Position numbers and translations under genes: made by a program. From assembly GCA_015064195.1 (NCBI GenBank), contig SVSO01000026.1, positions 1 through 20,769 on the forward strand: a stretch of DNA of 20,769 nucleotides, written 5' to 3'. Source of the DNA: Oscillospiraceae bacterium (GTDB lineage: Bacteria; Bacillota_A; Clostridia; Oscillospirales; CAG-272). The notes under the pieces are model-generated. The model was not told the origin of the DNA. It saw nothing but the letters and a program-made list of their open reading frames with translations, and did no database searches. Below, piece after piece: positions 6,546 to 15,026 of this stretch. The first letter of the stretch is position 1, and each line of letters starts with the position of its first letter.

Positions 6546-8165
6546 ATGAGCACACCCATGAAGAATATATTCGCAGCCATTGCCTGCGTTCTGGCATTGT
6601 TCATCCCGTCGTACATCGCCGTCGCAAATTATGTGATCGCACAGAATGCGCCGGTAGATGAAAAGTCCATCACCAAGCTGGAAATTGTGGACGTGGACGG
6701 CAATCTGTTTGAGCTGCCGGCAGACGATGAGGCTGCGTCGGCGGATATTGCAGGCTTTGTCAAGATCAACGACCGCGCCATTGAGCAGACCTCTCTGCCC
6801 GAGCCGCTGGTGGGCACGGATTATTTTGAATTCAAATATTACACCTACGATCGCACGTCGGTTTACAAGTATTATTTCTCCGAGAATCCCGGCGAGGCTT
6901 ACTTTGTGAATGCCAACGGCACGGCATATCATATCGCCGAGGAGGATGCATCCGTGTTCCTCTCCACCAAGTACGCCAAGTGTCTGTATGATACCACCGC
7001 ATTCCCCACCATGACCGTCTCCGGCGATACGGTTGCTCCGGTCACGGGCGAATGGGCGTATAAGACCTACAGCGGCGATTACGTGCCGCTCTCGGACATC
7101 ACCACCGCAAATCCCACGGAAAAGGTGCATCCCATGAAGGGCGCATTTGCCATCTCCTTCGACGATGAGCCGGACTTCCTCAATGTTACCCTGAGCGACG
7201 GCGGAAACGTGATCTACAATGACAATTACGCCAATATCGCCAATGTTTCGCTGGAGGGCAGAACTCTTGACGTCACCGTGGAAGCCAAGTGGTATGAGAC
7301 GGATGAGCAGGCCTGCTACGGCGAAGCTACCTACAAATTCAAGGCGCGTATCCTGCTGCCGGCGGTATTCTACCTCGGCGAGACCAACATCGAGCCGGGC
7401 GAATTCGTGGTCATCTCCGCGAAAAATGTGGACGATCCGTCTGCCGTGACCTTCGCCAGCGAACCGGATCTCGGCTTCACTCCCACCTTCTTTGCGGACG
7501 GCAATTATGCCCGCGCACTGGTGCCGGTCAGCTACAATTTCGAGGGCACGGAGGTCAAGCTCACCTGCTCCTACGGTGAAGTGACACAGGAAATGACGCT
7601 GGATATCACGCCCAAGAGCTTCAAGAGCGTGGTGGCGGATATCAGCCCCACCATCGTCAGCCAGACCCGCACCCAGACGACGCTGGCTGCCTTTGATGAA
7701 GCGATGGCTCCCATTGTGGCACAGACGGATACCGCGAAGCTGTGGGACGGCACATTCCTTGATTATATGTCCGAGGACGGCTATACCCTCAACTGCGGCT
7801 TCGGACTCAAGCGCACCATCGCCGCCACCGGTGAGGTCTACCGTCATCAGGGCGTTGACTATGTTGCCAAGGCGGGCAAGGAAGCCTATGCTGTCAACAG
7901 CGGCAAGGTGGTCTATTCCGGCTATCTTGATCTGTCCGGCTATACTGTTGTGGTCGATCACGGCTGGGGTCTCAAGAGCTGGTACTGCCATCTCGGAACC
8001 ACCTCCGTCAATGTGGGCGATGCGGTGGAAAAGGGCACGGTCGTCGGCTTCATCGGAGCGACTGGCTTCACCGAAAAGACCGCACTCCACCTTGGACTCT
8101 CCGTTTACGACGTTCCCGTATGCATCTACGACCTTTGGGAAAAGGGCGTTATTATGACCGATTAA
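6546..8165 (+). CDS. Membrane-anchored M23-type (LytM-like) protein, catalytic site incomplete
   Basis: A 539-residue protein with an N-terminal hydrophobic anchor (about residues 8-32), a long extracellular beta-rich region with Ig/M23_N-like stretches (about 150-375), and a C-terminal M23 domain (about 425-530). M23 enzymes are Zn endopeptidases that cut peptidoglycan cross-bridges. Present are the Zn ligands His434 and Asp438 (HQGVD), His482 (WYCHL, matching the first catalytic His) and His515. The final HxH motif reads A-L-H (513-515), so the second catalytic His is replaced by Ala. Either activity is lost or altered, and it binds or regulates instead, or another residue substitutes. GAGG 9 nt before ATG 6546 supports the start; Met5 is an alternative. 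Own promoter upstream, strong terminator downstream. Confidence 0.85.
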   Translation: MSTPMKNIFAAIACVLALFIPSYIAVANYVIAQNAPVDEKSITKLEIVDVDGNLFELPADDEAASADIAGFVKINDRAIEQTSLPEPLVGTDYFEFKYYTYDRTSVYKYYFSENPGEAYFVNANGTAYHIAEEDASVFLSTKYAKCLYDTTAFPTMTVSGDTVAPVTGEWAYKTYSGDYVPLSDITTANPTEKVHPMKGAFAISFDDEPDFLNVTLSDGGNVIYNDNYANIANVSLEGRTLDVTVEAKWYETDEQACYGEATYKFKARILLPAVFYLGETNIEPGEFVVISAKNVDDPSAVTFASEPDLGFTPTFFADGNYARALVPVSYNFEGTEVKLTCSYGEVTQEMTLDITPKSFKSVVADISPTIVSQTRTQTTLAAFDEAMAPIVAQTDTAKLWDGTFLDYMSEDGYTLNCGFGLKRTIAATGEVYRHQGVDYVAKAGKEAYAVNSGKVVYSGYLDLSGYTVVVDHGWGLKSWYCHLGTTSVNVGDAVEKGTVVGFIGATGFTEKTALHLGLSVYDVPVCIYDLWEKGVIMTD

Positions 8166-8177
8166 CGGCAAATATGA

Positions 8178-8211
8178 AAAAAGGAGCAAATCGCAGGATT
8201 TGCTCCTTTTT
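8178..8211. terminator. Strong bidirectional intrinsic terminator
   Basis: Perfect stem GGAGCAAATC / GATTTGCTCC (8183-8192 and 8197-8206) with loop GCAG, flanked by A5 (8178-8182) and T5 (8207-8211). It lies between the convergent M23-type gene and solute-binding-protein gene and works on paper in both directions. Confidence 0.93.
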
Positions 8212-8227
8212 GATTTGGTTCGAAGAA

Positions 8228-9658
8228 TCAGCGCTCGTCGGCAATGCTGATGACAGCGTCAAGCTCCGCCTGCACCTGCGCTTCGATGGATGCCCACTTG
8301 GAGACGAAATTTTCGGTTTCGCCAAGCACGGAGCTGCGCAGAACCCGCTCGCTTTCCACGAAATTAAAGGTGGAGATGAAATCAAATGTCAGCTCCTCAT
8401 AAATGATGTCCAGCATACGGGAGGAAACGTCATCCCGGGAAACCTTTCCCTGAAGGGTGATTTCATAGACGGCCGGAGTCATGATTTCATAGGAATAATA
8501 CGCCAGATTTTCCATGACTGTTCCGGTGCGTTCGGGATCGGAGCAGGTCAGCGGCACGGCAACTCCGGTCGGATACCATGTGTTGCAGGCCGTGTGATAC
8601 TTTTCCTGTTCCTCGGTATACTTGGGCATGGGAACGATTCCGAAGTCGTCCTTCATGTCGCGGAGGGTGACGGTGTCGAGCATGGTGAAGGGGTGGAAAA
8701 TGGCTCTGCCCTCGCTGAACAGGTTATTGCTCAGATTCTGCGCGCTGTGATCGTCAAAAATGTATTGATTGCGGTCTGCGAAGAAGGCGGCGTATTTCTG
8801 AATCAGATCCACCGAAGCGGCGCTTCCGATGGTGACGGAATAATTTCCGTTTTCGCGGGAAACCGTATCAAATCCTGCGGCTGTGTAAAAGGCTGTACCG
8901 ATGATTCCCTCAAGCGCCAATCCGTAGAAATCGTTTATGTCCATTTTTCCGTTGTTGTCAAGATCGATCGCTTTATCCTTCGACAGTTCAGCGAGCTTAT
9001 CCACGGTCCATTTGCCGTCCAGCACCAGTCCGTAGATGTCGCCCATCTGATACTCCTCGGTGAGCCGCTTGTTGAATCGCACCACGATCGGCGACATGAA
9101 ATACTGGTAGGAGATAGGGCCGGTGGTGAAATACTGTGCGCCGTTGAAGTGCATACGGTCATACATGGATTTGTTCCAGTACTGACTGTCCAGTGTCAGA
9201 TGAGGAATCTGCCGCAGATCGTAGAGCACGCCGGCGGTGGTGAAATGATTGATACCGGCGCTGAGTGCGTTAATCAGAAGATGATACTCCTCATCGCCCG
9301 CCAGAATGGATGAACGGGCCGTGGAGGTGACAACCTCGCGGTCGCTTTCTGCCAGATATTCAAGGGTGATGTTCAGCCGCTCCTCCACTGCGAGATCGCG
9401 CGAATGGATCGCATCGTTGCATACTTCGCCTTCCACTTCCTCGATCCAGAAATTCTGACGCACATCAGTGCTTTGGCCGTAGATGGTGAATACAGCGCCG
9501 CCGAAATCGCCTTCCGGCGGAAGATAACTCTCTGCTTCCGTTGTATCGGCGGAGATTTCCGCCGAAGTATTCGTGTCCTGCACCGTTTGTCCGCCGCAGG
9601 CAGAGAGAATCAGCGATGCCAGCAGAAGGGGGAGAATATGCCTGATATGTCGTTTCAT
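8228..9658 (-). CDS. Extracellular solute-binding lipoprotein
   Basis: A 476-residue exported lipoprotein: basic start MKRHIRH, hydrophobic core, lipobox L18-S19-A20-C21, then a low-complexity Thr/Ser/Glu linker and a solute-binding domain. Family-like stretches are GDFGGAVFTIYG, CNDAIHSRDLAVEERLNI (typical of the carbohydrate-type binding proteins of Clostridia), SPIVVRFNKRL and an EF-hand-like Ca2+ loop DLDNNGKMDIND at 232-243. The frame extends upstream to 9751, but AAAGGAT before ATG 9658 and the signal peptide fix the start. No ABC permease or ATPase lies nearby, so it must share a transporter encoded elsewhere or act as a sensor. It is divergent from an AraC-type regulator, which is the likely controller. 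The ligand is unknown; a sugar is a guess from the family. Confidence 0.88.
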   Translation of the reverse strand: MKRHIRHILPLLLASLILSACGGQTVQDTNTSAEISADTTEAESYLPPEGDFGGAVFTIYGQSTDVRQNFWIEEVEGEVCNDAIHSRDLAVEERLNITLEYLAESDREVVTSTARSSILAGDEEYHLLINALSAGINHFTTAGVLYDLRQIPHLTLDSQYWNKSMYDRMHFNGAQYFTTGPISYQYFMSPIVVRFNKRLTEEYQMGDIYGLVLDGKWTVDKLAELSKDKAIDLDNNGKMDINDFYGLALEGIIGTAFYTAAGFDTVSRENGNYSVTIGSAASVDLIQKYAAFFADRNQYIFDDHSAQNLSNNLFSEGRAIFHPFTMLDTVTLRDMKDDFGIVPMPKYTEEQEKYHTACNTWYPTGVAVPLTCSDPERTGTVMENLAYYSYEIMTPAVYEITLQGKVSRDDVSSRMLDIIYEELTFDFISTFNFVESERVLRSSVLGETENFVSKWASIEAQVQAELDAVISIADER

Positions 9659-9694
9659 GGTATTAATCCTTTCAGCAATATTTTTGATACTATA

Positions 9695-9703
9695 ATTATA
9701 ACA
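9695..9703 (-). promoter_or_regulatory. Extended -10 promoter of the solute-binding-protein gene
   Basis: Minus strand TGTTATAAT (9703-9695) is a perfect -10 with TGn extension. The -35 position (about 9718-9723) does not match the consensus, which fits a promoter needing an activator such as the divergent AraC protein. Confidence 0.6.
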
Positions 9704-9774
9704 CAAAACTACAGATTCGTACATAAACGATATTATGCAAAGATGAAGCAAATTTTAAATATATTAAGATTTTC

Positions 9775-9803
9775 TTGCGTTATTTCCTGAGATGTGGTAT
9801 AAT
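9775..9803 (+). promoter_or_regulatory. Promoter of the AraC-family regulator gene
   Basis: -35 TTGCGT (9775-9780), 17-bp spacer, and extended -10 TGGTATAAT (9795-9803). The predicted leader is about 25 nt. The 9704-9774 stretch between the two divergent promoters is AT-rich; I see no clear repeat that I would call a regulator site. Confidence 0.8.
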
Positions 9804-9834
9804 GGAACAAAAGATATTATGAGGAGATTATGTG

Positions 9835-10599
9835 ATGGCAATCTTCGGTCAGAATCGTCAGAATATTGAATTTGTCTATTATTCCTGTTGGCATGAGCGA
9901 TGCGCGCCGGGAATCAACCGGCATATTCTGCCGTATCATGAGATCACATATTGTCTTGCCGGACATCTGGAATATTATGTTAATGATGAGTTGACGAAGC
10001 TTGGAGCCGGTGATGTGATTGTTCTGCATCCCGGGGATGAGCGCCGGCGTGACCCCATTCTTGACCCCACGGATTATGCCAGCTTCAATGTGATTTTTCC
10101 GCCTGAAACGGAGATCCCCCTTCACGGAAAATATTCGGGCTGCATTGAAAATGATACACCGTGGCTGCTTGACAAATTCGGCGAGGAATTTCTCTCGGAT
10201 ACGTCCTATCGGACGGAATGCTGTATCGGACTGTTTGAGTTTATCTATGCACGGCTGCTGGATCGTTCCCTTGTGCGGGAGCATCCGGCTGTTCGTGCGG
10301 CGAGGCTGTACATTGTGTCGCATATCAGCCAGCCTTTGACTCTGGAAACCATTGCCGGCGCGGTATTTTTGGAGCCTCATTATCTCTGCGCACTGTTCAA
10401 AAAAGAGACGGGGATGACCGTGTTTACCTATATCACAAAGCAGCGGATCAGTCAGGCGGAGCGCATGATACACACTGGCGGCAGAACGCTTGCGGAGATT
10501 GCGGAAAGCTGCGGCTTCAACGATTACAGCTATTTTTCCAGCACATTCAGGAAAATCACCGGTCAGCCGCCGACCGGTTATCGGGACTCATTGAAATAA
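9835..10599 (+). CDS. AraC-family transcriptional regulator
   Basis: A 254-residue regulator with an N-terminal cupin-like sensing domain (about 25-90; YHEITYCLAGHLEYYVNDE, GDVIVLHPGDE) and a C-terminal AraC DNA-binding domain (about 153-250). The two helix-turn-helix units are at LTLETIAGAVFLEPHYLCALFK and LAEIAESCGFNDYSYFSSTFRK, followed by the family-typical GQPPTGYR. GAGGAG (9821-9826) is 8 nt before ATG 9835; the in-frame GTG at 9832 is less well spaced. It is divergent from the solute-binding lipoprotein gene across 176 bp, an arrangement typical of an AraC-type sugar regulator controlling a neighbouring uptake gene. The effector is unknown. Confidence 0.93.
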   Translation: MAIFGQNRQNIEFVYYSCWHERCAPGINRHILPYHEITYCLAGHLEYYVNDELTKLGAGDVIVLHPGDERRRDPILDPTDYASFNVIFPPETEIPLHGKYSGCIENDTPWLLDKFGEEFLSDTSYRTECCIGLFEFIYARLLDRSLVREHPAVRAARLYIVSHISQPLTLETIAGAVFLEPHYLCALFKKETGMTVFTYITKQRISQAERMIHTGGRTLAEIAESCGFNDYSYFSSTFRKITGQPPTGYRDSLK

Positions 10600-10614
10600 C
10601 GCCTGACTCACCGC

Positions 10615-10664
10615 AAAAACAACCGTCCCCGACAGCTATGAAAGCCGTCGGGGCGGTCGTTTTT
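10615..10664. terminator. Bidirectional terminator between araC-type and radical SAM genes
   Basis: Long hairpin of CCGTCCCCGAC against GTCGGGGCGG (with one bulge), bounded by A-rich sequence at 10615-10619 and T5 at 10660-10664. It serves both convergent genes and overlaps the stop codon of the radical SAM gene. Confidence 0.85.
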
Positions 10665-11550
10665 ATACGCCTTCTCCATTAAACGCCGGGATGAAGCTCT
10701 CCTTCGCCGATCTTCCGTCCTGCATGAAGCCGTTTTTGATGCCGAGGGAGAGGGCGTGATCGATGAGCTTTTCGTATTCGTAGGTGGTGACGCGCCGGGC
10801 AAGCTCCGGATAGCGAGCACCGATGCCGGGCATGGGTGTGTACTGGCTCATGAGGCTGTAGAAAATCGCGTTTTCGTATTCGCCGTAAAGATAATCCAGC
10901 ACCCGCATGGATTCACGCAGCTGTCCCGGAAGCAGGAGATGACGCACGATGACGCCTTTTTTCATCATGCCGTCTCCGTCAAATTTCGCCTCGCCGATGT
11001 GCCGCACCATCATGGCAAGGGATGCCTTCGCGTGGTCGGGATAATCCGCCGCGCCGGAATATTTTTCGGCAATTTCCGGCGACAGATATTTGAAATCGGG
11101 AAGATAAATGTCGATCTGCGGTGCGATGGCGGACAGGGCATCGGTGCGCTCGTAGCCGCTGGTGTTGTAGACGACGGGAAGCGTCAGGCCGTCCGCGCGG
11201 GCCATGGTCAGCGCACGGGATATCTGCGGTGCGAACATGGTGGGTGTGACCAGATTTACGTTGTGCAGTCCCTCCCGCTCCATGCGCAGGAAAATGTCAG
11301 CAAGGCCGCGGGGCGTGACGGTCTTGCCATGGGATTCGCCTCCTGATATGGCGGCGTTCTGACAATAGACACAGCGAAGTGTACATCCGCAGAAAAAAAC
11401 CGTTCCCGAGCCGTTTTTGCCGGACAGACAAGGCTCTTCCCAGAAATGGGGGGCGGCACGGGCTGCGCGGATCTCGTCGGACTGCCGGCAGAAACCGAGG
11501 GAGCTTTTGCGGTCAATGCCGCAGGCTCTTGGACACAATGTGCAGATCAT
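10663..11550 (-). CDS. PflX-type radical SAM protein (PFL-activating enzyme-like)
   Basis: A 295-residue radical SAM protein of the PflX group (COG1313). The S-adenosylmethionine/4Fe-4S motif CxxxCxxC is C56-T-L-R-C60-V-Y-C63. An extra N-terminal cysteine set, C3, C6, C10 and C21 (CTLCPRACGID...GFC), is typical of the group and may bind a second cluster. Other marks are NLVTPTMFAPQI, LPVVYNTSGYE, IYLPDFKY and VRHLLLPG. The group resembles glycyl-radical-enzyme activases but its true substrate is not established. ATG (11550-11548) overlaps the TGA of the CapA-like gene by 4 bp, so translation is probably coupled. It shares the promoter upstream of that gene and ends at the terminator at 10615-10664. 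Confidence 0.9.
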   Translation of the reverse strand: MICTLCPRACGIDRKSSLGFCRQSDEIRAARAAPHFWEEPCLSGKNGSGTVFFCGCTLRCVYCQNAAISGGESHGKTVTPRGLADIFLRMEREGLHNVNLVTPTMFAPQISRALTMARADGLTLPVVYNTSGYERTDALSAIAPQIDIYLPDFKYLSPEIAEKYSGAADYPDHAKASLAMMVRHIGEAKFDGDGMMKKGVIVRHLLLPGQLRESMRVLDYLYGEYENAIFYSLMSQYTPMPGIGARYPELARRVTTYEYEKLIDHALSLGIKNGFMQDGRSAKESFIPAFNGEGV

Positions 11551-12638
11551 GACAGCGGCGACTCCGTTTCTCCTCGGAGGAACGCCATCACTGCATCGAT
11601 CTCCGCCTGATCGGTGATGATGTCCGGCTGATACAGATCGGTGTATACATAGCAGGGAATGATCTCGTCGGTGATATCCACGATCTCACCCTCAAGCAGC
11701 TTGAGCGTCCGCCGGTAGATGATGGTGCGGTTTTCTTCATTGCGCGAGCCGCCGAACACGAAGTTTCCGAGGGAGTGGACGATGGTTTTGCCGTTGTAGA
11801 TCTCGATGGGCTGGAGCACATGGGGATGTCCGCCGACGACAAAATCGATACCGCTGTCAATCATACGGCGCGCACCGGCGGCTTTCCAGTAATCCGGCTC
11901 ATGGACGCGCTCCGTGCCGCCGTGGAAATAGACGATCTTGTAATCCGCCTCCACCGCCGCCATTTTTTCCATGATCGAGACATCGTAATAGCTGTTATAG
12001 AAGGTGCAGAGATAGAGGGCGATGGTGAAGCCTTCTTTTTCGAGGATGAGGATGTTTTCATCGTCGCCCCACAGAATGCCGGCATCCTCAAGGGCGGTGC
12101 GGGTGTCCTCATAGCCGATATCGCCATAATCGAGGGAGTGATTGTTGGCCAGCGATACCACCTCCACGCTTCCCTCGTTCAGGATCGCGGTGTTTGCGGT
12201 GGGGGATTTGTACCAGTAGGCGGGACGATAAGCTTTGGCGCGCATCCGTGCATTCGGATTGTCGGTGAACACATTCTCCAGATTGGCGATGGTCCAGTCA
12301 TCCTCAGCCAGCACACCGGCCACATTTTCAAAGAAATAGGACGGCTCCACCTCTTTTGCCAGCTTGTTGAAGGCGAGATCCCATTCGCCGCCCCGATCCG
12401 TGGCAAGCATACAGTCGCCGATGAAGGACAGGGTGATATACACCGGGTCGGGCGGAAGCTCCTCATGGGCATCGGAGGGCATGAGGGAATAATCGGATGC
12501 CGGCGTGCCCATGGTTTCGGTGATGACAAGACCGGGGGTCTCCGGCAGCTCACGGGAGAGAATATAGAAGGGAACCGCCGCGCCGAAAGACAGCAGCAAA
12601 ACCCAGATTATGACAGAAATGATGATGGCTTTTTTCAC
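11547..12638 (-). CDS. CapA-family (PGA_cap) metallophosphatase-like protein
   Basis: A 363-residue protein with an N-terminal membrane anchor (about residues 4-27), a linker, and an extracytoplasmic PGA_cap metallophosphoesterase-like domain. Signatures are FIGDCML (Asp75), IANLENVFT (Asn119, Glu121), SLANNHSLDYG (NNH 165-167), VYFHGGTE (His239), VVGGHPHVLQPIE (His271, His273) and HSLGNFVFG. CapA proteins are linked to poly-gamma-glutamate export or anchoring, but many members are unrelated to capsule, and there is no capB/capC here. The start is GTG at 12638 with TGAGGT 6 nt upstream; the overlapping ATG at 12640 reads straight into a stop. It overlaps the radical SAM gene by 4 bp. Confidence 0.9.
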   Translation of the reverse strand: MKKAIIISVIIWVLLLSFGAAVPFYILSRELPETPGLVITETMGTPASDYSLMPSDAHEELPPDPVYITLSFIGDCMLATDRGGEWDLAFNKLAKEVEPSYFFENVAGVLAEDDWTIANLENVFTDNPNARMRAKAYRPAYWYKSPTANTAILNEGSVEVVSLANNHSLDYGDIGYEDTRTALEDAGILWGDDENILILEKEGFTIALYLCTFYNSYYDVSIMEKMAAVEADYKIVYFHGGTERVHEPDYWKAAGARRMIDSGIDFVVGGHPHVLQPIEIYNGKTIVHSLGNFVFGGSRNEENRTIIYRRTLKLLEGEIVDITDEIIPCYVYTDLYQPDIITDQAEIDAVMAFLRGETESPLS

Positions 12639-12667
12639 ATTCAGACCTCATTTTTGTTGATGTTATC

Positions 12668-12696
12668 ATTATACCACGCCGCGCCGTAAAATGCAA
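12668..12696 (-). promoter_or_regulatory. Promoter of the capA-like/radical SAM operon
   Basis: Minus strand -35 TTGCAT (12696-12691), 17-bp spacer, extended -10 TGGTATAAT ending at 12668. The leader would be only about 20 nt. Confidence 0.82.
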
Positions 12697-12739
12697 GATG
12701 AATGGCCGTGAATTATGTGTAAATAAAATGCAATCTTAC

Positions 12740-12768
12740 TTTACAACGGTAAAAATATGTGATATAAT
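12740..12768 (+). promoter_or_regulatory. Promoter of the first propeller/SBP lipoprotein gene
   Basis: -35 TTTACA (12740-12745), 17-bp spacer, extended -10 TGATATAAT (12760-12768). It is divergent from the capA-like promoter 44 bp away. Confidence 0.82.
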
Positions 12769-12811
12769 TACTACAGATGGAGAATCTGAAAAAATCAAAG
12801 GAGAGATTGTG

Positions 12812-15025
12812 ATGAAACTGCGCGGTTTATGTTGGATTCTGGTTGTTGTGCTGATGCTTGGCATGGCTGCCTGCGGCACAGAAAGGCCGGAGCTTTCCCG
12901 GGTGACGAATGTGTACGATTCCGTGAAGATCCCGCTGCCGGAGAACGTGGAGATCGGCGGCGTTTATCCGGCGGATGGGGAGCTTATCCTGCACTGCCTG
13001 ACGGACGGACAGCCGGTGCTTTATCGTTATGATCCGGCATCCGGCGAGCTTTCGGGTGAGACGCTGCCCGCATACAACAGCGAAACCACCGTGCTCATGG
13101 GAATTGCGCCCATACCGGACGGCACAGCGCTGCTCATCGGCAGTGTGGATATGGAGACGATGACGGTGGTATGCCGCATGGAGCTTTTGAAGGATGGTGA
13201 GATTTCTCTGCTGTGCGAGGATGTGATGGCGAAATTCCCCGTGACCTTCGGGCCGGGTGCATATGCGGAGCTGTTCGCGGCGGATCGTGCGGGAAATCTG
13301 TATTTTCCCATGGATGGGACGATATTCGTGTTCGATTCGCAGATGAATTATCGTTTCGAGCTTGATCTTCCCGGCCGGCTGAATGAACTGAAAACCGGTG
13401 CGGACGGATGCGTCTATGTGCGATACCGGAATCAGACCGGCGGTACGCCGATATGCCCCATTGATCCGGAGAAAGAATCGCTGGGAGCGGAGATTTCGCT
13501 GCCGGAAAGCTTCGGCGCGCTCATGAATCCCAAGCTGTACACCGGCCCGGATTTTTCGCTGTATGTGAATGCGGGCGGGGTTGTGTACGGCTGGAATGAC
13601 GGCGAAGAAGCGGTGCCGCTGCTGGATTTTGTCAATTCCGATCTGATCCCCGGTGCTGTACAGGAGCTTGTCATCCTCGGTCGGGACAGCTTTATCATGC
13701 ATTATGCGGAGGATGGCGCGGACGGACTGTATCTGCTGAAGCGCGTGCCGGATGAGGATGTTCCGGCGCGGTATATCATCGAAGTCGCGGCTAAGAGCAC
13801 GTCCATTGCCGGCGATGCGGTGCGCTTCAACCGGCAGAGCGACACCTACCGGGTGAGCATCCGCAATTACGGTGTGTACAATACGCCGGAGAATGGGGAG
13901 CGGGCAGAGGAAATGCTGGCACTGGATATCGCCTCCGGGAACGCGCCGGACATGATCCTGCTGCGGGAATTCAACAACCGGCCGGCACTGCTCGACGAGG
14001 TGGAATTCGCGGATCTGTATGAATATTTGGACAAGGATGACACGCTGACCCGGGAGATGCTGTTTGACAGCGTGCTGACGGGATATGAGACGGATGGAGA
14101 GCTTCCGGAGCTTGTCATCGACTTCATGGTGGACACACTGGCGGGCAAGCGTGGCAATCTTCCGGCGGCAAAATGGAGCGCGGCGGAATTCCTCGATTTC
14201 GCGGAAAAACTGCCGGACGGTACATTTCCCATGACGAATCTCAATCAGATGACCATGCTTCACACCATTCTCGGCGGCTCATGGTCGGAATTTGTGGACA
14301 CGGAGGCGGGGAAGTGCTCCTTTGACAGCGAGCTGTTCCGCCGCATTCTCAGCTATTGCAAAAGTCTGCCCAATACCCATTATCGCCAGACGCTGAGCGG
14401 TGATGCGCTGGCGGATTATCAGGCGGATACCAACCGGGTGCTCCGTGACGGCACGATTGCTCTCGATGACGCCATTCTTCCCGGCGGTGTCAGCAATTAT
14501 CTGGCGGCCATGGCGGCTTTCGGCTTTGATGATGTGTGCTTTATCGGCTATCCCACTGCCGGCGAAGACAACGGCGCGCGCATCAGTCCCATGACAAGTG
14601 CCGGCATTCTCGCCGCATCGCCGGTGAAGGATGGCGCGTGGGAATTTCTGCGGATGCTGGTGACGGAATGCGATGTGCGCGGCTCTTATCCGGCGTATCT
14701 GCCCGCATTTGACAAGCAGGCGGCGGAGGATATGGAAATGCATTGGTTCTTCCGCTATGACGGCGGTGTATCCGGCGGCACGGGCGAGTCGTTCCTGATG
14801 CGCTACAGCGAAAATCAGGGCATTTACCGCGATATCACGGAAGCGGATGTGACGGCACTGCGGACGCTGATCGACGGCGCATCTGCCCTCTCCGCCTATG
14901 CCGAGGTGCTGGCGGAAATGATCAACGAGGAAGTGCAGATGTATTTCTCCGGGAGCAAGAGCCTTGACGAGACCGTGAAGGTGATCGACGGCCGATGCGC
15001 GGCATACCTTGGGGAAAGGAGTTAG
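12812..15025 (+). CDS. Large lipoprotein with propeller-like and solute-binding domains (paralogue 1)
   Basis: A 737-residue exported lipoprotein. The signal peptide ends at lipobox M18-A19-A20-C21. Residues about 30-310 hold repeated beta-rich units (DGCVYVRYR, YTGPDFSLYVNAGGVVYGWNDGEE) that look like a beta-propeller. From about 316 (RVPDEDVPARYIIEVA) a solute-binding-protein domain follows, with VRFNRQSDTYRVSI, GNAPDMILL, FDSELFRRIL, SPVKDGAWEFLRML and a C-terminal MYFSGSKSLDETVKVIDGR. The frame extends upstream, but AAAGGAG (12797-12803) and the signal peptide place the start at ATG 12812. It is the first of three tandem paralogues. The N-terminal domain identity is inferred from pattern, not from a family match. 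No transporter genes accompany it, and the ligand is unknown. Confidence 0.85.
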   Translation: MKLRGLCWILVVVLMLGMAACGTERPELSRVTNVYDSVKIPLPENVEIGGVYPADGELILHCLTDGQPVLYRYDPASGELSGETLPAYNSETTVLMGIAPIPDGTALLIGSVDMETMTVVCRMELLKDGEISLLCEDVMAKFPVTFGPGAYAELFAADRAGNLYFPMDGTIFVFDSQMNYRFELDLPGRLNELKTGADGCVYVRYRNQTGGTPICPIDPEKESLGAEISLPESFGALMNPKLYTGPDFSLYVNAGGVVYGWNDGEEAVPLLDFVNSDLIPGAVQELVILGRDSFIMHYAEDGADGLYLLKRVPDEDVPARYIIEVAAKSTSIAGDAVRFNRQSDTYRVSIRNYGVYNTPENGERAEEMLALDIASGNAPDMILLREFNNRPALLDEVEFADLYEYLDKDDTLTREMLFDSVLTGYETDGELPELVIDFMVDTLAGKRGNLPAAKWSAAEFLDFAEKLPDGTFPMTNLNQMTMLHTILGGSWSEFVDTEAGKCSFDSELFRRILSYCKSLPNTHYRQTLSGDALADYQADTNRVLRDGTIALDDAILPGGVSNYLAAMAAFGFDDVCFIGYPTAGEDNGARISPMTSAGILAASPVKDGAWEFLRMLVTECDVRGSYPAYLPAFDKQAAEDMEMHWFFRYDGGVSGGTGESFLMRYSENQGIYRDITEADVTALRTLIDGASALSAYAEVLAEMINEEVQMYFSGSKSLDETVKVIDGRCAAYLGERS

Positions 15026-15026
15026 T

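Noticed and set aside
6504..8189. 561-codon open frame on the minus strand opposite the M23-type gene
   Set aside because: Antisense shadow; it spans the terminator and the promoter of the real gene, and the translation has no recognisable domain.
8120..9313. 397-codon plus-strand frame opposite the solute-binding protein
   Set aside because: It runs through the strong terminator and is antisense to a clear lipoprotein gene.
9404..9790. 128-codon plus-strand frame before the AraC gene
   Set aside because: It overlaps the start and signal peptide of the solute-binding protein and both divergent promoters; no ribosome binding site or family features.
12638..12640. ATG at 12640 as start of the capA-like gene
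   Set aside because: It is followed directly by TGA; GTG 12638 is in frame with a well-placed ribosome binding site.
12827..14263. 478-codon minus-strand frame opposite lipoprotein paralogue 1
   Set aside because: Shadow of a gene with signal peptide, ribosome binding site and promoter; similar shadows recur opposite the other paralogues at matching places.
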